From assembly GCF_029784135.1 (NCBI RefSeq), contig NC_073745.1, positions 244,927,624-244,991,623 of the forward strand: a stretch of DNA of 64,000 bases, in the 5' to 3' direction. The DNA is from Toxorhynchites rutilus septentrionalis (taxonomy: Eukaryota > Arthropoda > Insecta > Diptera > Culicidae). Shown here piece after piece: positions 33,060-46,391 of this stretch. Each line of letters starts with the position of its first letter. The stretch's first letter is position 1. Under the pieces are notes generated by a model. The model did no database searches. It was not told the origin of the DNA and saw only the letters and a list, made by a program, of their open reading frames with translations. The position numbers and the translations under genes are program-made.

Positions 33060-35040
33060 AAACGTAATCTGAGTTATTTTCATATAACTATCCAAACACA
33101 TACATGTGGTTACAAAAAAAAGGTATTTCCAATTATTTAACCAATTGTTGTTCAAAATGTGTTTGAATAATAGACCCATTCCAGCATGACGTGACAACGT
33201 TTTGACTCACTAAAAACAGTTTTTTCTCGTTTTCATGTATAAATCACACGATTTCCAAATAGTAAACGATGTAAAAGTAAAATTGAGAAAATTTCCTATC
33301 AGTTGGAGAATATTTTACAGTTGAATTCGCTTGTGGCTAACCCAATACTTTTGTGATGTGACAACACCTGTCTTTTTGCGGTTTCCAACTTCTGAACATT
33401 AATGTTGTTTTTTAGTTCCGTTTCAAAACATACAAATAAACTTTGTTCTATGATTTGTCAACAGAAGATAAACGTGGATTCCTGCATATTCATTTTTCCA
33501 AAAAACTCTCTGAGATCTCCCCTTCCCTTTTCAAAAATCTATCATATATGGGAAGGTGGTCCTGAGCCTTTTCCTCTTTGTATCTCAGAAACGGTGCTCC
33601 CTACCGAATTTTCAGTAGTGTCAAATGAAAGGTGTCACAACGCTGACAATTTGATAATATGGTGACCTTGTTCTTGCTCCCTTCATTCTAGCGGTTTAGC
33701 GCCATTTTGCACTATCATTGCTTCAAAAACAGGGAAGAAATATTTTTGACCTGTAGAAAATGAGTTCAATGTTCTTCTAGATCGCGAAACACTACAAAAT
33801 AATTGCTTATGGATGTTTATCAAAATAAGCTATATAAATTGAATCTACCTGTTACCTGTAGTACACGGCATGCCGTTATTTGGGAAAAGTCGGGGTGGTC
33901 CTAAACCGATCCCCAGTTTTTATACCGTGATTGTTTACAAGTTCTCTCTGGCACTATCAATGGCTCGCACACGCCTAATTCATCGAGTGGCGCTCACAAC
34001 CGTTGGAACGCATCTGATTTTGAGGTCAAATTTTAAGAAACTCTTCGTATGCATCCGTGTGCATATGCGCGAGGGGGTTTATGTTTGCGTGTTCACAAAG
34101 ACTTTGACGTTGACTTTGATCGTTGACCGTTGACGTTTGCGTGTGCATTCGTATGTGCACTTTCTTTGTCTAAATCCACACGGGTCTCTCTAAGGCTAAA
34201 TTCTTACCACTCAAATATTATCTCCCTCTCGCTTAAATCCTGTTTAAATCTGCTCACTATCAAACTTTATTCTCTTTTTTCATTCTTCTTCGCGTACCCA
34301 TGGATATATACCAACACTACCATTCACAATAGTATTATCTACCAACTGCTCTTCAAACAAATGTTTGATTATCGATCCAATGGTATATAGACATTGTAGT
34401 TTGATCAAGCGAGTGCAGAGATATCTCAAGAAACATAAAAATAGTGAAAACGTAGAATATTTTAAATATAATTATGTAGTTTTTCAAACTCGCCTCTCTC
34501 GAAGGTTGGTGCATAAAAATAAAAAGCCGTTCCAAAGAATTTATGATATAACTAGTGCTTATTCAAAAAAAAAGGTTTCGATTTTCTCTTAGAACTAGAT
34601 TTGAAATTTGTTTCTCTGGTGCATAACCTCATGGAATGGGTCAAAGCATAGAAATTTCCTGTTTGATAACAATAACGTGGTCTTCGACAAATTGATGCAA
34701 AATCTGCATAATAAAATCAGATTTATACTGATGGGCGCAAAAACAATCACCACCATTTTAAATAAAAGTGTTCCAATATTTCAAATTTTTCAAAATTTTT
34801 CAAATTTTTTTTTTGCGTAAAAACACAATTCATGTTTATTTTAAAAATAATAATAATTTTTGTGATAGTCAATATACAACCCTTTGGCCCCGATAACCAA
34901 CTGACATGGTTTTGGCAAACTTGGTTCCGGAGGTGTTCGGGGTCCAGCTCGTGAACAACACATTCGTGGTCAGGCATAGCTACTTGGACGGCATATTATG
35001 AATGATACCAGCAGTTTGAGGACTGAATATATACTGGTTC
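33060..35040. other. Gene-less, low-complexity and repeat-like stretch
   Basis: At 33540-33660 and 33890-33950 there are two related phrases (GGTGGTCCT(G/A)A and CCGAT/CCTTTTCC), suggesting an old repeat. The frames at 33402-34820 have no motif. 34747-34977 on the minus strand looks like the untranslated end of a retroelement but is not certain. Confidence 0.4.
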
Positions 35041-35045
35041 CACTA

Positions 35046-35507
35046 ACAGTTCGACTGAAAAGTGTGTAAAATAACACAGTAAAAACATTTTCTTTTTGCA
35101 AAATTCAATTTTATGATTAAACATAATTGTCTTCGAGGGTGATACAGCGATTATAGCGATCATGCAACTTTTCAATACCATTTTTATAGGCCGGTTTTTC
35201 GGTTTTTCCAAAATAGGCCTCAGTTTCGGTAATCACTTCGTTATCGGTCTTAAATTTCTTGCCAGCGAGCATTCTCTTCAGGTCTGCGTACAGAAAATAG
35301 AGGCTGGGGGCCAGATCTGGAGAATACGGTGGATGCGGAAGCAATTCGAAGCCCAATTCATGCAATTTTGCCATCTCTCAATTCTGTAACTCACGAACCA
35401 ATCGACCGATTGCTATCAAATTTTGACAAGTATCCATTGAAAGATGGTAGATTTTTGCAAGAGGCGCCATCTAGACGTCAACCTTATGAACTTTTCAGCC
35501 GAACTGT
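35046..35507 (-). mobile_element. Internally deleted mariner with complete ends
   Basis: ACAGTTCGACTGAAAAG at 35046 and CTTTTCAGCCGAACTGT at 35491-35507 are inverted ends with one mismatch, flanked by TA (35044-35045, 35508-35509). Only 462 bp remain of the usual about 1.3 kb: the 5' two thirds of the gene is gone, leaving the last part of the transposase. This shows how a mariner becomes a MITE. Confidence 0.9.
35117..35374 (-). pseudogene. mariner transposase C-terminal remnant
   Basis: 85 codons reading LHELGFELLPHPPYSPDLAP, then SLYFLYADLKRMLAGKKF, then the usual C-terminus. The third catalytic Asp of the SDY motif is changed (SLYFLY). It belongs to a different mariner lineage from the 25.2 kb fragment (ADLKRMLAGKKF versus MQHSLVDQHFSNF). 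Confidence 0.88.
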
Positions 35508-35519
35508 TATGATATTTTG

Positions 35520-37535
35520 AGCTTGGAACTCTTTAAATTAAACCACTTTTCATCACGATCCGATGCAGAAATGACGAGGAAGGAAATTTTTGCAAATTCT
35601 TTTTCTGAGTTTCTTGTTGTTTGTCGGTCAAATTATGTAAAGTTCATCCTCCAACATTCAGGATGTTTTTTCAATTGCTTTCATACGTCGAAAAATCATA
35701 GATCGGTAAACATTCAATTGTTCAACAAGTTGTTAAGTTTGGCGATCATCTTCGTTCGATAAAGTTTGCAATTCAGTGTCTTCAAACACCTTCGACGACT
35801 TCATACGGTTTCCACATTAAAATTAGAACTTTTAATTGAAATAACACACAGATAATTGGTGTTAATAGCCATGCATTAGGTTTAGAACAAAAGATAATTC
35901 TTTGCCATCTTATTTAAAGATGATTTTATGCATCTCTCGGCTACCTCGGCTTACTCACAAACATATGTTTTCAAATATCGAAGAGTGGTGTTTTCAGATA
36001 TGAAAACTTTTGATATTTAACTGATTTTTTTCGTAACTCTTTTGTGTTTTTTTTTTATAAGTTTTCTTATCCCTCCTGTTCGTGACAACACGAAGGAGCG
36101 CCAACTATCTGTGGATGGAGGAACTACAACAACGAAAAACCCCTCGTTCGTCAGACATGCGTTTGTTATTATTATGCATTTGTCTCGCGTTTGGTTGACG
36201 TTTAATCATTTCCGCATATCGAACGAATGACGTCACGACGGGTATAAAAGGAGGACGTCGTGCTTAGCTCTCTAAGAGACGAATGAACTCTCAGAGTTTA
36301 AAGTCTCTCTAATTCAATACCTTCCTTCCTTCCTTAGCTCTCTCTCTTTTCTGTTGAACGACGCCTGCCGTCAACTCTTTTCGGATCATCGACACGTGCT
36401 GTCAACATCTCTTTACGGCCGATGACACCTGCTGTCAACCATTTTGTGCTCAGCGAAGAAAATTGATCTGTGCAACTGACATTTAACTAGAAAACGGAGT
36501 GAAATTATATTAACCACTAGTGATTAAGTTAGTTTAATAAAAGGGAGTGTAATTTGTGAAGTAGAAGTAAATACTTACCTGGAAATATATGAACGTTTGG
36601 TTTCCTGATGACTTGAAAGGGAAAAGGCAAATAGTGGAAACATACCTACCTGCTGTTATCTGCTACCTGCTGCAAGTGATTTTTCGGAAACGTTTCGCTC
36701 GCAGGGACAACGGCCCGTCTGCTGCTTTGATGATCTACCGACACCTCCTATACTCGTATATCGGTCTCACAGACTGAAAAATCAATAATTCTGTTCTGAG
36801 GAGGCTGAATTGAATTACTATAAAAACTGAAAGAAGTTGAGGAAAAAATATTTTACGTTACGTATTTTACGTATTATTTAATTATGTGATTCAATAGAAT
36901 TTAAACTTGTAATTTGTAATTTCTAGCGTATGTACAATTTTTTATGAAAATCGGTTGAGGGTCGGGGAAGCGGCCTTTTCAATGTTCTTCCGAGAACGAG
37001 AATCGTTTTACGATAATATAATTTTCATTTTCCGGTCTAAAACTATATATGATTGAGTTCCGGAAATTTGCTTCACATGATTATAACGAGTTTTAAGTTT
37101 TATTTCCATTGCTTTATAACTTGTCTCTGAAAAAAACCAAAGTGAATTTTCGAATCTGTTTTGGAAATTGCCCATGTATAAAGTTCTTTTGCAGTTGTAA
37201 TGTGATGACCCTGTAAACTTGCTTTAGCAGCATTCCGCTTCAAAACTTCCTTAAAGCGTCACATGGACCTTTCCCATGGCATGTGGCGAAAAAGTTCCAC
37301 TCCGTATCTATACCAAACCTTTTTTTCATTTGGCACAAATTAAAGTCTGTCATCTTATTTTTGTACTGACTACCTGATCCATCTGAGAATTTTCTTAAGG
37401 TCAGGCAACTTCCTTTTGATAAAATTAACACAATCTACAATGAATAAACGAACCGCAACGTGGTTATGCTTGGAAGACTCCGCGATTGCAGTGAAACTAG
37501 TAAACTGTAAATCTGAAAAATTATCATCCTTATAA
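35520..37535. other. Gene-less region with a possible LTR-like promoter
   Basis: At 36242-36250 GTATAAAAGG sits in a G+C-richer block (36077-36470) starting TGTTCGTGACAACACG, with an AATAAA-like site near 36536. This resembles a solo LTR or retroelement leader, but no matching partner or end is seen. A MITE left end (CTCCTATACTCG) occurs at about 36749. No gene is supported. Confidence 0.35.
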
Positions 37536-37539
37536 TAAA

Positions 37540-39231
<1,692 letters not shown>

Positions 39232-39239
39232 TTTGCAAT

Positions 39240-40330
39240 ACGATATTGTGCGCTGGAAAAGTCTTAGCCGAAAAAGATTTTGTATTGCGTTCACGACAGC
39301 TTTGATACCGTGGCTGAACAGAGACACAGTTGCGGAAAGAGAATCGAAAATCGCGATTGAAAATGAGCCGGCCTTTCTTGTAAGAGACCATATTCCTCAG
39401 TAGGTAAGGTCGCCGCGGACAGAATAATTAGAAGCAACAGATACCATGCCAGCTGCAAGAGAAAAAGCTCAAGGTAAATAATTTTGGTTTGTCCAGTCGA
39501 AAATATGATCATGGATTGTCCACTTTTTTGAATGCTCTAATTCAACGCACCTGTGTCAAACCAGGTATTCGAATGTTTCAAAATATATAAATAAAATTGT
39601 CTTTTTCATGAATTTCAGTAGCATAGCTTAAATGAAGTTTCTCTGTGTTGAATGTTTTGATGTAAACACTTTTAAAATGCCCAAGAAATGACAATATTCT
39701 AAAGAAAGCCTAAATTATGAATGGATCAATATGATGACAGTAAACTCAAACAATGATGAATGCAACATCTTCTTGAAAATTCGAGTTTTTTCATTCAAAA
39801 ATTTTGATTTCGGAAACCGGTCGTTTTTCAGTCTGAAAAGTCGATTTTTAACAAAAATTTTTTTTTGAGATAACTGTAAATCTCGATGTGTCATGCAATC
39901 TTAAGACATTTGGCATAATTTTTTTTCCCTGAAAATCTCGATTTCCGATGATTTTTCGGTTTTCAAAAAACTCAAATTTTAAACAACACATTTTGGAATA
40001 CTTCTAACTAAACACAACTGGATTTAATTCTCGAACTTGCTCGGGTAAAATTTGGAATTGGTATCGAATATGGATCGATTTGTACGCTCTTACATATTTG
40101 TTCGTATGTGTTCGGTTCCTGTTCGGCATCGGGAGATGCTGTTGTCGTGGTTGTGTTATGCACCACACACTGCATTTCGGTAAGGAGAGAGAGGGTTGGA
40201 TGGGAAATAGGGAAGGGATGAAAATTTGAATTGGGAAATAGGGATACTTGTTCAACATTCGCGATGTCGGTTTGCAAACAGCATTTTTAAGTCATTTATC
40301 ATCGAAAAAAACATTCGATTTTACAAATTT
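39240..40330. other. Intergenic, no gene recognised
   Basis: A/T-rich. At 39780-39990 there are A/T homopolymer-rich phrases of the same style as 10220-10400, probably an old repeat. No gene. Confidence 0.4.
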
Positions 40331-40334
40331 TCTA

Positions 40335-40604
40335 ATGTACATCTTTGTCGTATTGGGATTGTTGAAAGAATTATTTGCGTTTGTGGTAGTGGCCATCATG
40401 ACATCGTGCGTGTGGTCTAGTTCTGCACGAATTTTAATTTTGCAAGACCTCAACTATGAGAATCACTCAGAGCAAGATAATCTAACCTACCGGTTAGATT
40501 CATCTAAGCCTGCCGAAACCTCAACCTATGCTCCACCTTTATTTGTTCCTAAAAAGAGCGTGTTCACTGTTTTAATTTTCTCCTCTAATCTTCATCGGGA
40601 CTAG
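40335..40604 (+). CDS. Uncertain small secreted-protein ORF
   Basis: From the ATG at 40335 the frame reads a possible signal peptide (MYIFVVLGLLKELFAFVVVA) and a hydrophilic stretch (LNYENHSEQDNLTYRLDSS) with two N-glycosylation sequons, ending at 40604. There is no recognised domain, TATA box or poly(A) signal. The frame is open 29 codons further upstream. It could be chance or part of a repeat. Confidence 0.2.
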   Translation: MYIFVVLGLLKELFAFVVVAIMTSCVWSSSARILILQDLNYENHSEQDNLTYRLDSSKPAETSTYAPPLFVPKKSVFTVLIFSSNLHRD

Positions 40605-40974
40605 AACAACACAAATAATGGGTGTTTTTGATCGATGAATAACTTATGAATAACACTTCTTTACTTTTATGGTTTTTTTACCTATATGTAATCCCAAGCA
40701 AATCGTGAGTTACTGGCTCACAATATAGTTTTACATAAACTATAATTACCGCCAAGGTGTTATGAAATCGTTTATGAATTAATTAATGTTGGTCCGAGCA
40801 CGGCACTGTTTAAACAACCCTACAAATAAAATAATTGATTACAGAAAACAAAGCCGCTTTACACGAAAACTGTCAGTCGAAATCAATCAGACGTATGGCA
40901 AGCGAAAGTCGAAACTGCATAACTGCAAATACGCGCATTCGTTCTGCGTCCATAGGAGGAATTGTATTAAACTA

Positions 40975-41064
40975 GCAGCAACAGAAGCCGTTCCTCGGAT
41001 GTACCTCATTGGGTTGCGATATCGCCACTGTGCAAAGCCACAACATGCAATTAGAGTTACTTGA
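40975..41064 (+). pseudogene. Probable histone H3 C-terminal relic
   Basis: Reads MYLIGLRYRH, then CAKPQHAIRVT, comparable to the end of H3 (AYLVGLFEDTN, then LCAI, then HAKRVT) with small gaps. A related fragment, CGGATGTTCCTCATTGGGT, is at 58486-58540. H3 is otherwise one of the most conserved proteins, so this would be an old copy. The short match makes it tentative. Confidence 0.4.
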
Positions 41065-41267
41065 TATGAATCTGTTGAAATTTCCTGGTCGACCGTAAGC
41101 CATGTATTTGAACATAATGGATTGTTTTAAATAAATCATACGAGTAGACCGCCTATTTAATCTAGAAGCGAAATTAATTCTGACATTACCAGTTAATCGC
41201 TCGAGCTGAGTCGAGACAAGTCCGGAGCATTTGAATTAGATAGAAATGAAGAGCAATAAATCACTCT

Positions 41268-41401
41268 TGGGTTCCGTGGCAGAGTGGTTAGTGTTGTCAG
41301 TGCTGAGCTCACAAATCGTGGTGGAAGTTACGGGTTCGATTTGAATCGGTGAAGGATGAGACATGATGTGACGAAATTTTTCAGGAATATTGGAGAAGAC
41401 G
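41268..41401 (+). mobile_element. Short tRNA-derived SINE with target duplication
   Basis: A box TGGCAGAGTGG (41277-41287) and B box GGGTTCGAT (41332-41340), spaced as in tRNA genes. The flanks AATAAATCACTCT (41255-41267) and AATAATTCACTCT (41402-41414) are a 13-bp target duplication with one mismatch. The 134-bp insert lacks the Feilai body and a tRNA acceptor stem, so it is a different, very short SINE rather than a tRNA gene. Confidence 0.75.
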
Positions 41402-41558
41402 AATAATTCACTCTGCACTATAAAACTTTGTGTATGTATTCCATGTCGATCATTCATCGTTGGCTTTCTCCTCATACATATTTTTCGCATAATTATCAAC
41501 ACAGACACTGCTTTGCATAATCTCATTTATTATTTTAACATATCACACGTTTTCAGTC

Positions 41559-42012
41559 TTAATGATGATGCTGATGCAAGTTGGCATAGCTGCTGGCATG
41601 GCCGTGACCGTGGTCTCCTCCCGCGTGGTGCACCTCGCCATCATGACCGTAAACATGGGGATGGGTGGCGTGTCCTACCCGTTGTACGTGTGCCTGGAAT
41701 CCATTGTGCTTGTCGGAGGAGTACTCGACGATGCGCTTAGTTCCGTCGGCCTCGTGCAGCGTGTACTGACCCTTGACGATATCGCCATCCCGATGTTCCC
41801 ACTGATCCTTGCTGTCACCTGTGTGGAAATCCTTCACTCCGTATTCAAATTTATACTTTGGATGCGCGTAATAATCCTGGTGATCGTGGTGCTCAGCAGA
41901 CACAGCCAAAATGGCAACAGTAGCACAAACAAAAACAACCTCATAGGAAAAACAAAAAAAAATAATATAACTATTTGATTGGACATTAGTGGAAACTACC
42001 AACCTTCAGCAT
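41559..42012 (-). CDS. RR-2 cuticular protein with long His/Gly tail
   Basis: Minus strand: exon 1 is 42004-42012 (M-L-K), the 64-bp intron 41940-42003, and exon 2 is 41559-41939; about 129 residues. The signal peptide (VVFVCATVAILAVSA) precedes an RR-2 domain reading [20 protein letters not shown], then DGDIVKGQYTLHEADGTKRI, then VEYSSDKHNGFQAHVQRVGH. The long C-terminus is rich in His and Gly (VYGHDGEVHHAGGDHGHGHA) and ends LHQHHH. His-rich tails in this family are thought to take part in quinone cross-linking during sclerotisation. The minus-strand AATAAA is at 41526-41531. Plus-strand frames over it are shadows. Confidence 0.96.
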
Positions 42013-42049
42013 TTTGGCTATAACTTTGTATCGAGCGAGCTGGAAGAGC

Positions 42050-42086
42050 ACTGTTAACTAGCGGAGCAAAATGGTCGCTTTAAATA
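42050..42086 (-). promoter_or_regulatory. TATA-like box and CAGT initiator
   Basis: On the minus strand TATTTAAA (42079-42086) and ACAGT (42050-42054) are about 32 bp apart, upstream of the ATG at 42012. Confidence 0.7.
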
Positions 42087-42486
42087 CTGCACCAATCATC
42101 GTGACCAAAATGCGGTAAAAATATAAAAATCACTTAAGCTCGACTATTTTCGCAATTTTTTTCCCACTGGCTGCATTCGAGCGATTTTTCATAGAACAAG
42201 TGAAACCAAAACGACGACGACGAATGGTTTGTGGTTAGTTGTGCCCCCTCGTTTGCGTGTATCAAGTTCGCATGGGCTTCATTCGACTTAATAATAATCG
42301 ATACCTACCTCTAGTAGTGGCGCAGCGCTTTGGAACGACGACACGATTCGAGCCTAGAGAATGCACCGAGAACTGTATACAATGCATACGGTGTGCATAA
42401 AATTATGCTTGCTCAATTCGGTCGGTCGCTGCTGCCGCTGTTGGCTTTTGAGATTTCCCCCTAGCAAATGTCCTTCTATCTTGATC

Positions 42487-42494
42487 TATAAATT
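42487..42494 (+). promoter_or_regulatory. TATA box of the small MFK gene
   Basis: TATAAATT, with TTAGTCG about 30 bp downstream as initiator; 64 bp upstream of the ATG at 42551. Confidence 0.6.
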
Positions 42495-42550
42495 GGTGGT
42501 TTGTGGATTCACGAGCATTAGTCGCAGCAATTATGCTTGATTTAACGAAC

Positions 42551-42739
42551 ATGTTCAAGGTGGGCTCACTGGGTTTGAAATTCGGATATGAGGACGTGCA
42601 TCTGTTCTGTGTTTTTTTCGTAGTTTTCCATCAACAGCTACTGAGCATCATCCAGAATATTTTCCCATTCAAATTGCTAGTTCAAATAGCGGGTGCAGTA
42701 TTTTCACATGTGGGAAACAGTATAGCAAAAATAGAGTGA
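42551..42739 (+). CDS. 36-residue peptide gene or RR-gene relic with MFK first exon
   Basis: ATGTTCAAG|GTGGGC (42551-42559) copies the first exon and donor of the RR-2 genes. A 78-bp intron ends CCATCAACAG, the same acceptor as the 32573 gene. Exon 2 (42638-42739) is open in the matching phase for 33 codons (LLSIIQNIFPFKLLVQIAGA, ending HVGNSIAKIE). With the TATA box this looks like a complete small transcription unit. The peptide is amphipathic and has no RR domain. Either exon 2 has decayed or been replaced, or this is a real short peptide. No AATAAA is seen nearby. Confidence 0.45.
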   Translation: MFKVGSLGLKFGYEDVHLFCVFFVVFHQQLLSIIQNIFPFKLLVQIAGAVFSHVGNSIAKIE

Positions 42740-42744
42740 AAATT

Positions 42745-44110
42745 GTTATTCCCACGGATGAATACATTTTATTTGTTACAAATATTACAAGATTTTATTT
42801 GAGCAAAGCGAAGACCATCCAGAACAGCATGAATGGAACCATACTCACAGGAGTAACAATTTTCTTTTTGGGAAAGTTAACAATTAATCTACTCCCCTAT
42901 TAAAGCATTGAAACAAGTATACAATGCTTTAATTTGATTCCCATACTGCCCAAATATAGATGGTTGACGTAAGCGCCAGCACAATCAAAATCCACCTTTT
43001 CACTGATTCACATTATTCACCATGTTGTACATAGTTCAAACATATAAAGATGGTATGTTTGTTCGAAAACAACTGAGAATTATCGAAAAAACCATTTTGA
43101 CGTAACAGCCATTTGTACGTCATAATTACGTCGATCCTAACACATAGCAATATCTGAACTAAATTCAACCAAATCTGAACTGAACTCAATCAAAAACTTC
43201 ATATAGTGTAATAATTCTTTTGCAAAAAAAAAACACACGATATAGAGCATCATAGTCTAATGCAGTGGTGCGGCCCGCGGCCTGATTTGAAAAATGATGG
43301 ATTTTTTTTCTTCATCTGAGCAATGCATGAATATAGTTAAAAATTTCTCCAGAAAACTGAATAAAAATAACTTTGTGAGTAATTCTTGTTAACCGTGTGT
43401 ATCCAAGCTGATCATCGAAATCCTCATCTAACGAGAATACGGAATCAAGGTGCCCTCAAAGCGCAGGTGACGCAATTCGAGTTGACCACCAATCTGCCGT
43501 CTGAAGCGGCGGCCTCTCGCCAGAAGACCTGTGTTTCACCGATTGCCCGAAGTGTTTGAAACATAATAGAAAATCCTTTAGTTAAATCCGACCGAACGTT
43601 AGCATGCGTCGCATTACATTTGGCCGGTTAATTTTTGCTTTGAAATATATAATTCACATATTTTACCCGCCCGAGCCGGTGGCCGACTCGGATTGCGTCA
43701 CGTCGGCGGTTTGGGGACCGTCACAGTTCCTCAGCCTGGTTAGATGGGGACTTTGCCCCTATTACATTGACCCCACAATTATTTTTTATGGAAAAAATAA
43801 ATTCATAATAAAAATTTTGCTCCGATGACGCTAATACGACTTTCTTTCCAATACTTCGATTCAGCGATACATAGTGTTTCAAAGTACATCAGTTGAGATA
43901 TGAAATAACTTTCAAGAATATAATAATTCTAGGAGCACTCGGTTGGAGCTTTGGATTAACTGTTTATCATTTGAAGGAAAATTTACAAAATTTAAACAAA
44001 AAAACCTTGATGATGACGTTAATACGTAAGTACCCCTATGTTTCCAAGCTTTTTATAAGAGAGAACACGATGCATGAAAGTGTGAATCCGTAATAAAGAG
44101 AAAGTTTGGC
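42745..44110. other. Gene-less stretch
   Basis: A G+C-richer patch at 43440-43760 could be retroelement-derived, but its frames (for example 43604-43828) show no recognisable domain. Confidence 0.4.
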
Positions 44111-44119
44111 TTCTTTTTA

Positions 44120-44985
44120 CTTGCAGTTGCGTGTCTTGTGTAGATTGAAGCGAAAACGAGGCCAGCCCTAGCGAAAAAAAACAGAATGGGGAAGGACTTG
44201 TTTTCTAGTAGAAAGAGTTCGAAACTTACGTTTTTACGGACCGGAGGTTTAATTAGTAGCGAAGCTATAATGTTGAAGTTCAATCTGAAACGATATTATG
44301 AGTTGGAAAATGCGTTAAAAATGTACAAGTATTTTTTGAACAATCAGTGATAAAAAAATGAGTTAAAAGAACAATTGAGTAGTTAACGACCGTGTTGTAC
44401 ATAGAAGCAAGCTACATTATAGCCGAAAAAATGTTGCTCGTTCAAAGGTGTTGCATCGAATAGTGAGTTTGCAAAGGAGTGTATGGAGGCAGCGACTCGG
44501 ACGATTAAGCAGAAAATTTGATTTGAAGTTTGAAAGTAGGATCTGCTGACATTTTATTTTATTCAGTGGTGATGGATGAGAATACAGATATTTCTGATAC
44601 AATCAATTAATATTGTTTTTTCGGGACATATCCTAAGAATTTGAAGTGGCGAAAGAATTTACTTGCCTTTTCTTAAGAAAGGAACGACAAAAGGCATCGA
44701 TATCTTCAACGCACCCCGTAAAGTTCAGCAGAAATACGGTCCATTTTTGAAGAAAATTTCCGGTGCAGTTGCTGATGGAACTTCTGGTTTGTGAGGTAAA
44801 TTTAATTTTGATTACATTTTACATATTTCATATCAATATTGACTTTTTACCTTTGGAAGGATATCATAAAGAATGTCGTCAAAATCGTGAACTACATCAA
44901 ATCACACGCATTGAATCAAAGTGAGTTCCAAGCTTTTCATGAAGATGTGGACGCACAGTATTGTAACATTCCATCTTTCACTTAA
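44120..44985 (+). pseudogene. hAT/ZBED-type transposase relic
   Basis: Dispersed, frame-broken matches in the right order for a Buster/ZBED-type hAT protein. SEAIMLKFNLKRYYE (about 44262-44306) resembles the SNEAM-PSKLKRHL zinc-finger edge. EASYIIAEK (about 44405-44435) resembles the A-SY-VA motif. KDIIKNVVKIVNYIKSHALN (from 44857) resembles the V-IVNFIKSRPLNSR-F motif, followed by SEFQAFHEDVDAQ and a stop at 44983-44985. Many stops and indels, so a long-dead copy. hAT transposases usually make 8-bp duplications; none was found. Confidence 0.6.
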
Positions 44986-44989
44986 AACC

Positions 44990-45875
44990 GTTCGAGAATT
45001 TCCAAAACGAGGCAGACCATATCCGTTTAGCGGGCCATAACCGAACATTACAAGGCATCAAATTCATGTTGATCGAGAAATATATGGGAAAATTCAATTG
45101 TGCCCATTTTGAGACACTGAGAATTTACATAGTATCGTAAGTATTAATGCTCCTACAGAAAAAGATCGTCAACTAGGAAATACGTTGACGCACCCAGGCG
45201 ATGAAGAATATTTTTTCTCACAGATTTGGGAACTTCAAAGCACAAGAAAGATTTCTCGGAACTTTTACTATTCCATTCCAATCGATTGGCGACCATTTGA
45301 AAAATGGCCACTCAACTGGCTCAAAAAAGTTGTCTATGTAAAATCGAAACGGCGCACAGTGGTCCCTGAGAAAATTCGGACGGCCAAAACCCAAAAAATT
45401 AAGTTGCATAAAAACAAAAAAAATCCTACAGTCCCTTATTATAGGATGTTCAATGCATCTAGGGTCACGTGTTTCACCCCATTCCGCGTGCATCATTGCT
45501 CTGGCAACGCGGGAAGATAGCAGTTCCGCATGCTCACCGGTGCCACTATTTCGCGTGTGTTTTTCTAGCATGTGTTTTGGTGAAGTTTCTGATCGAATTT
45601 TTTGGCTCATTAAGTTTCATGACGCATTTTTCACGGACAATTTGCATTTGTTGTCAGTTTCAAAATTCGGTTGGTTGAAGTATGTGTTAACTCCACACAA
45701 AGTAAATACTATTTTGGAAGATTAATTTTGCTTCGGATGTACTTATAAAACTTGCCCCGCGTTTCCCCGCAAAACTTTTTTAAATGAAAGTTTCCTCGAA
45801 GTGTCTTTTATCACTCAGCACTTGATTTTTTCACCCGAAATCCACCCTTTTGATTTTTTTTTCTCAATATTATGT
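44990..45875. other. Downstream of the hAT relic, no gene recognised
   Basis: Possibly more of the dead hAT element (45000-45300). The frames at 45185-45725 on both strands lack motifs. Confidence 0.35.
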
Positions 45876-45879
45876 GGTG

Positions 45880-46391
45880 GACTGCCATACAAATGAAACA
45901 CAAATTTCTGCATTATTCGAGAATTAATCAAGCAAACGAGACCAAATTTGGCATGTGAAGGTTTTAGGGTGCAATAAATGATTCTATGATGGTTAGATAC
46001 TTCTCCCTCTCTTAGGGTGCGCTGTCATACAAATGAAAAACAAATTTCTGCATAACTCGAAAACTAATCAAGCAAATGGAGCCAAATTTGGCATGTTAAG
46101 ATTTTAGGGGGCACGAAACGTTTCTATGGTTAATAGACACTCCTCCCCCCTCTCTAAAGGGGAGAAGAGGGAGGGGTCTGTGTCTGATATTATAATGATG
46201 AGTATTGGTAGAAGTTCTAGGATTTTTTTAGTAAAAGATAAATTCAACGGGGTCGATTAGAAGATCAATCAATGAACAGTTCTGCGATTGGACTCATGAA
46301 CTTGTGCTTAGTACGAAAACGTGAATGTTTGAAGGTATTGATAACAAAAAAAACAAATTTTGGGCGGGACGAAGTTTGCCGGGTCAGCTAG
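45880..46391 (+). mobile_element. Helitron-like element, CTAG-end fragment (copy F)
   Basis: Two internal units and the conserved tail ending GCCGGGTCAGCTAG (CTAG 46388-46391), followed by T. 5'-truncated. Confidence 0.7.

Noticed and set aside
33402..34820. Run of 60-87 codon frames
   Set aside because: No motif, signal peptide or splice plan; consistent with chance frames in low-complexity A/T-rich DNA.
36077..36600. Solo LTR with TATA box
   Set aside because: G+C-richer and promoter-like, but no clear TG...CA ends, target duplication or partner LTR; left as a remark only.
45185..45725. Overlapping 90-130 codon frames on both strands
   Set aside because: No recognised domain, overlapping on opposite strands, next to a dead hAT element.
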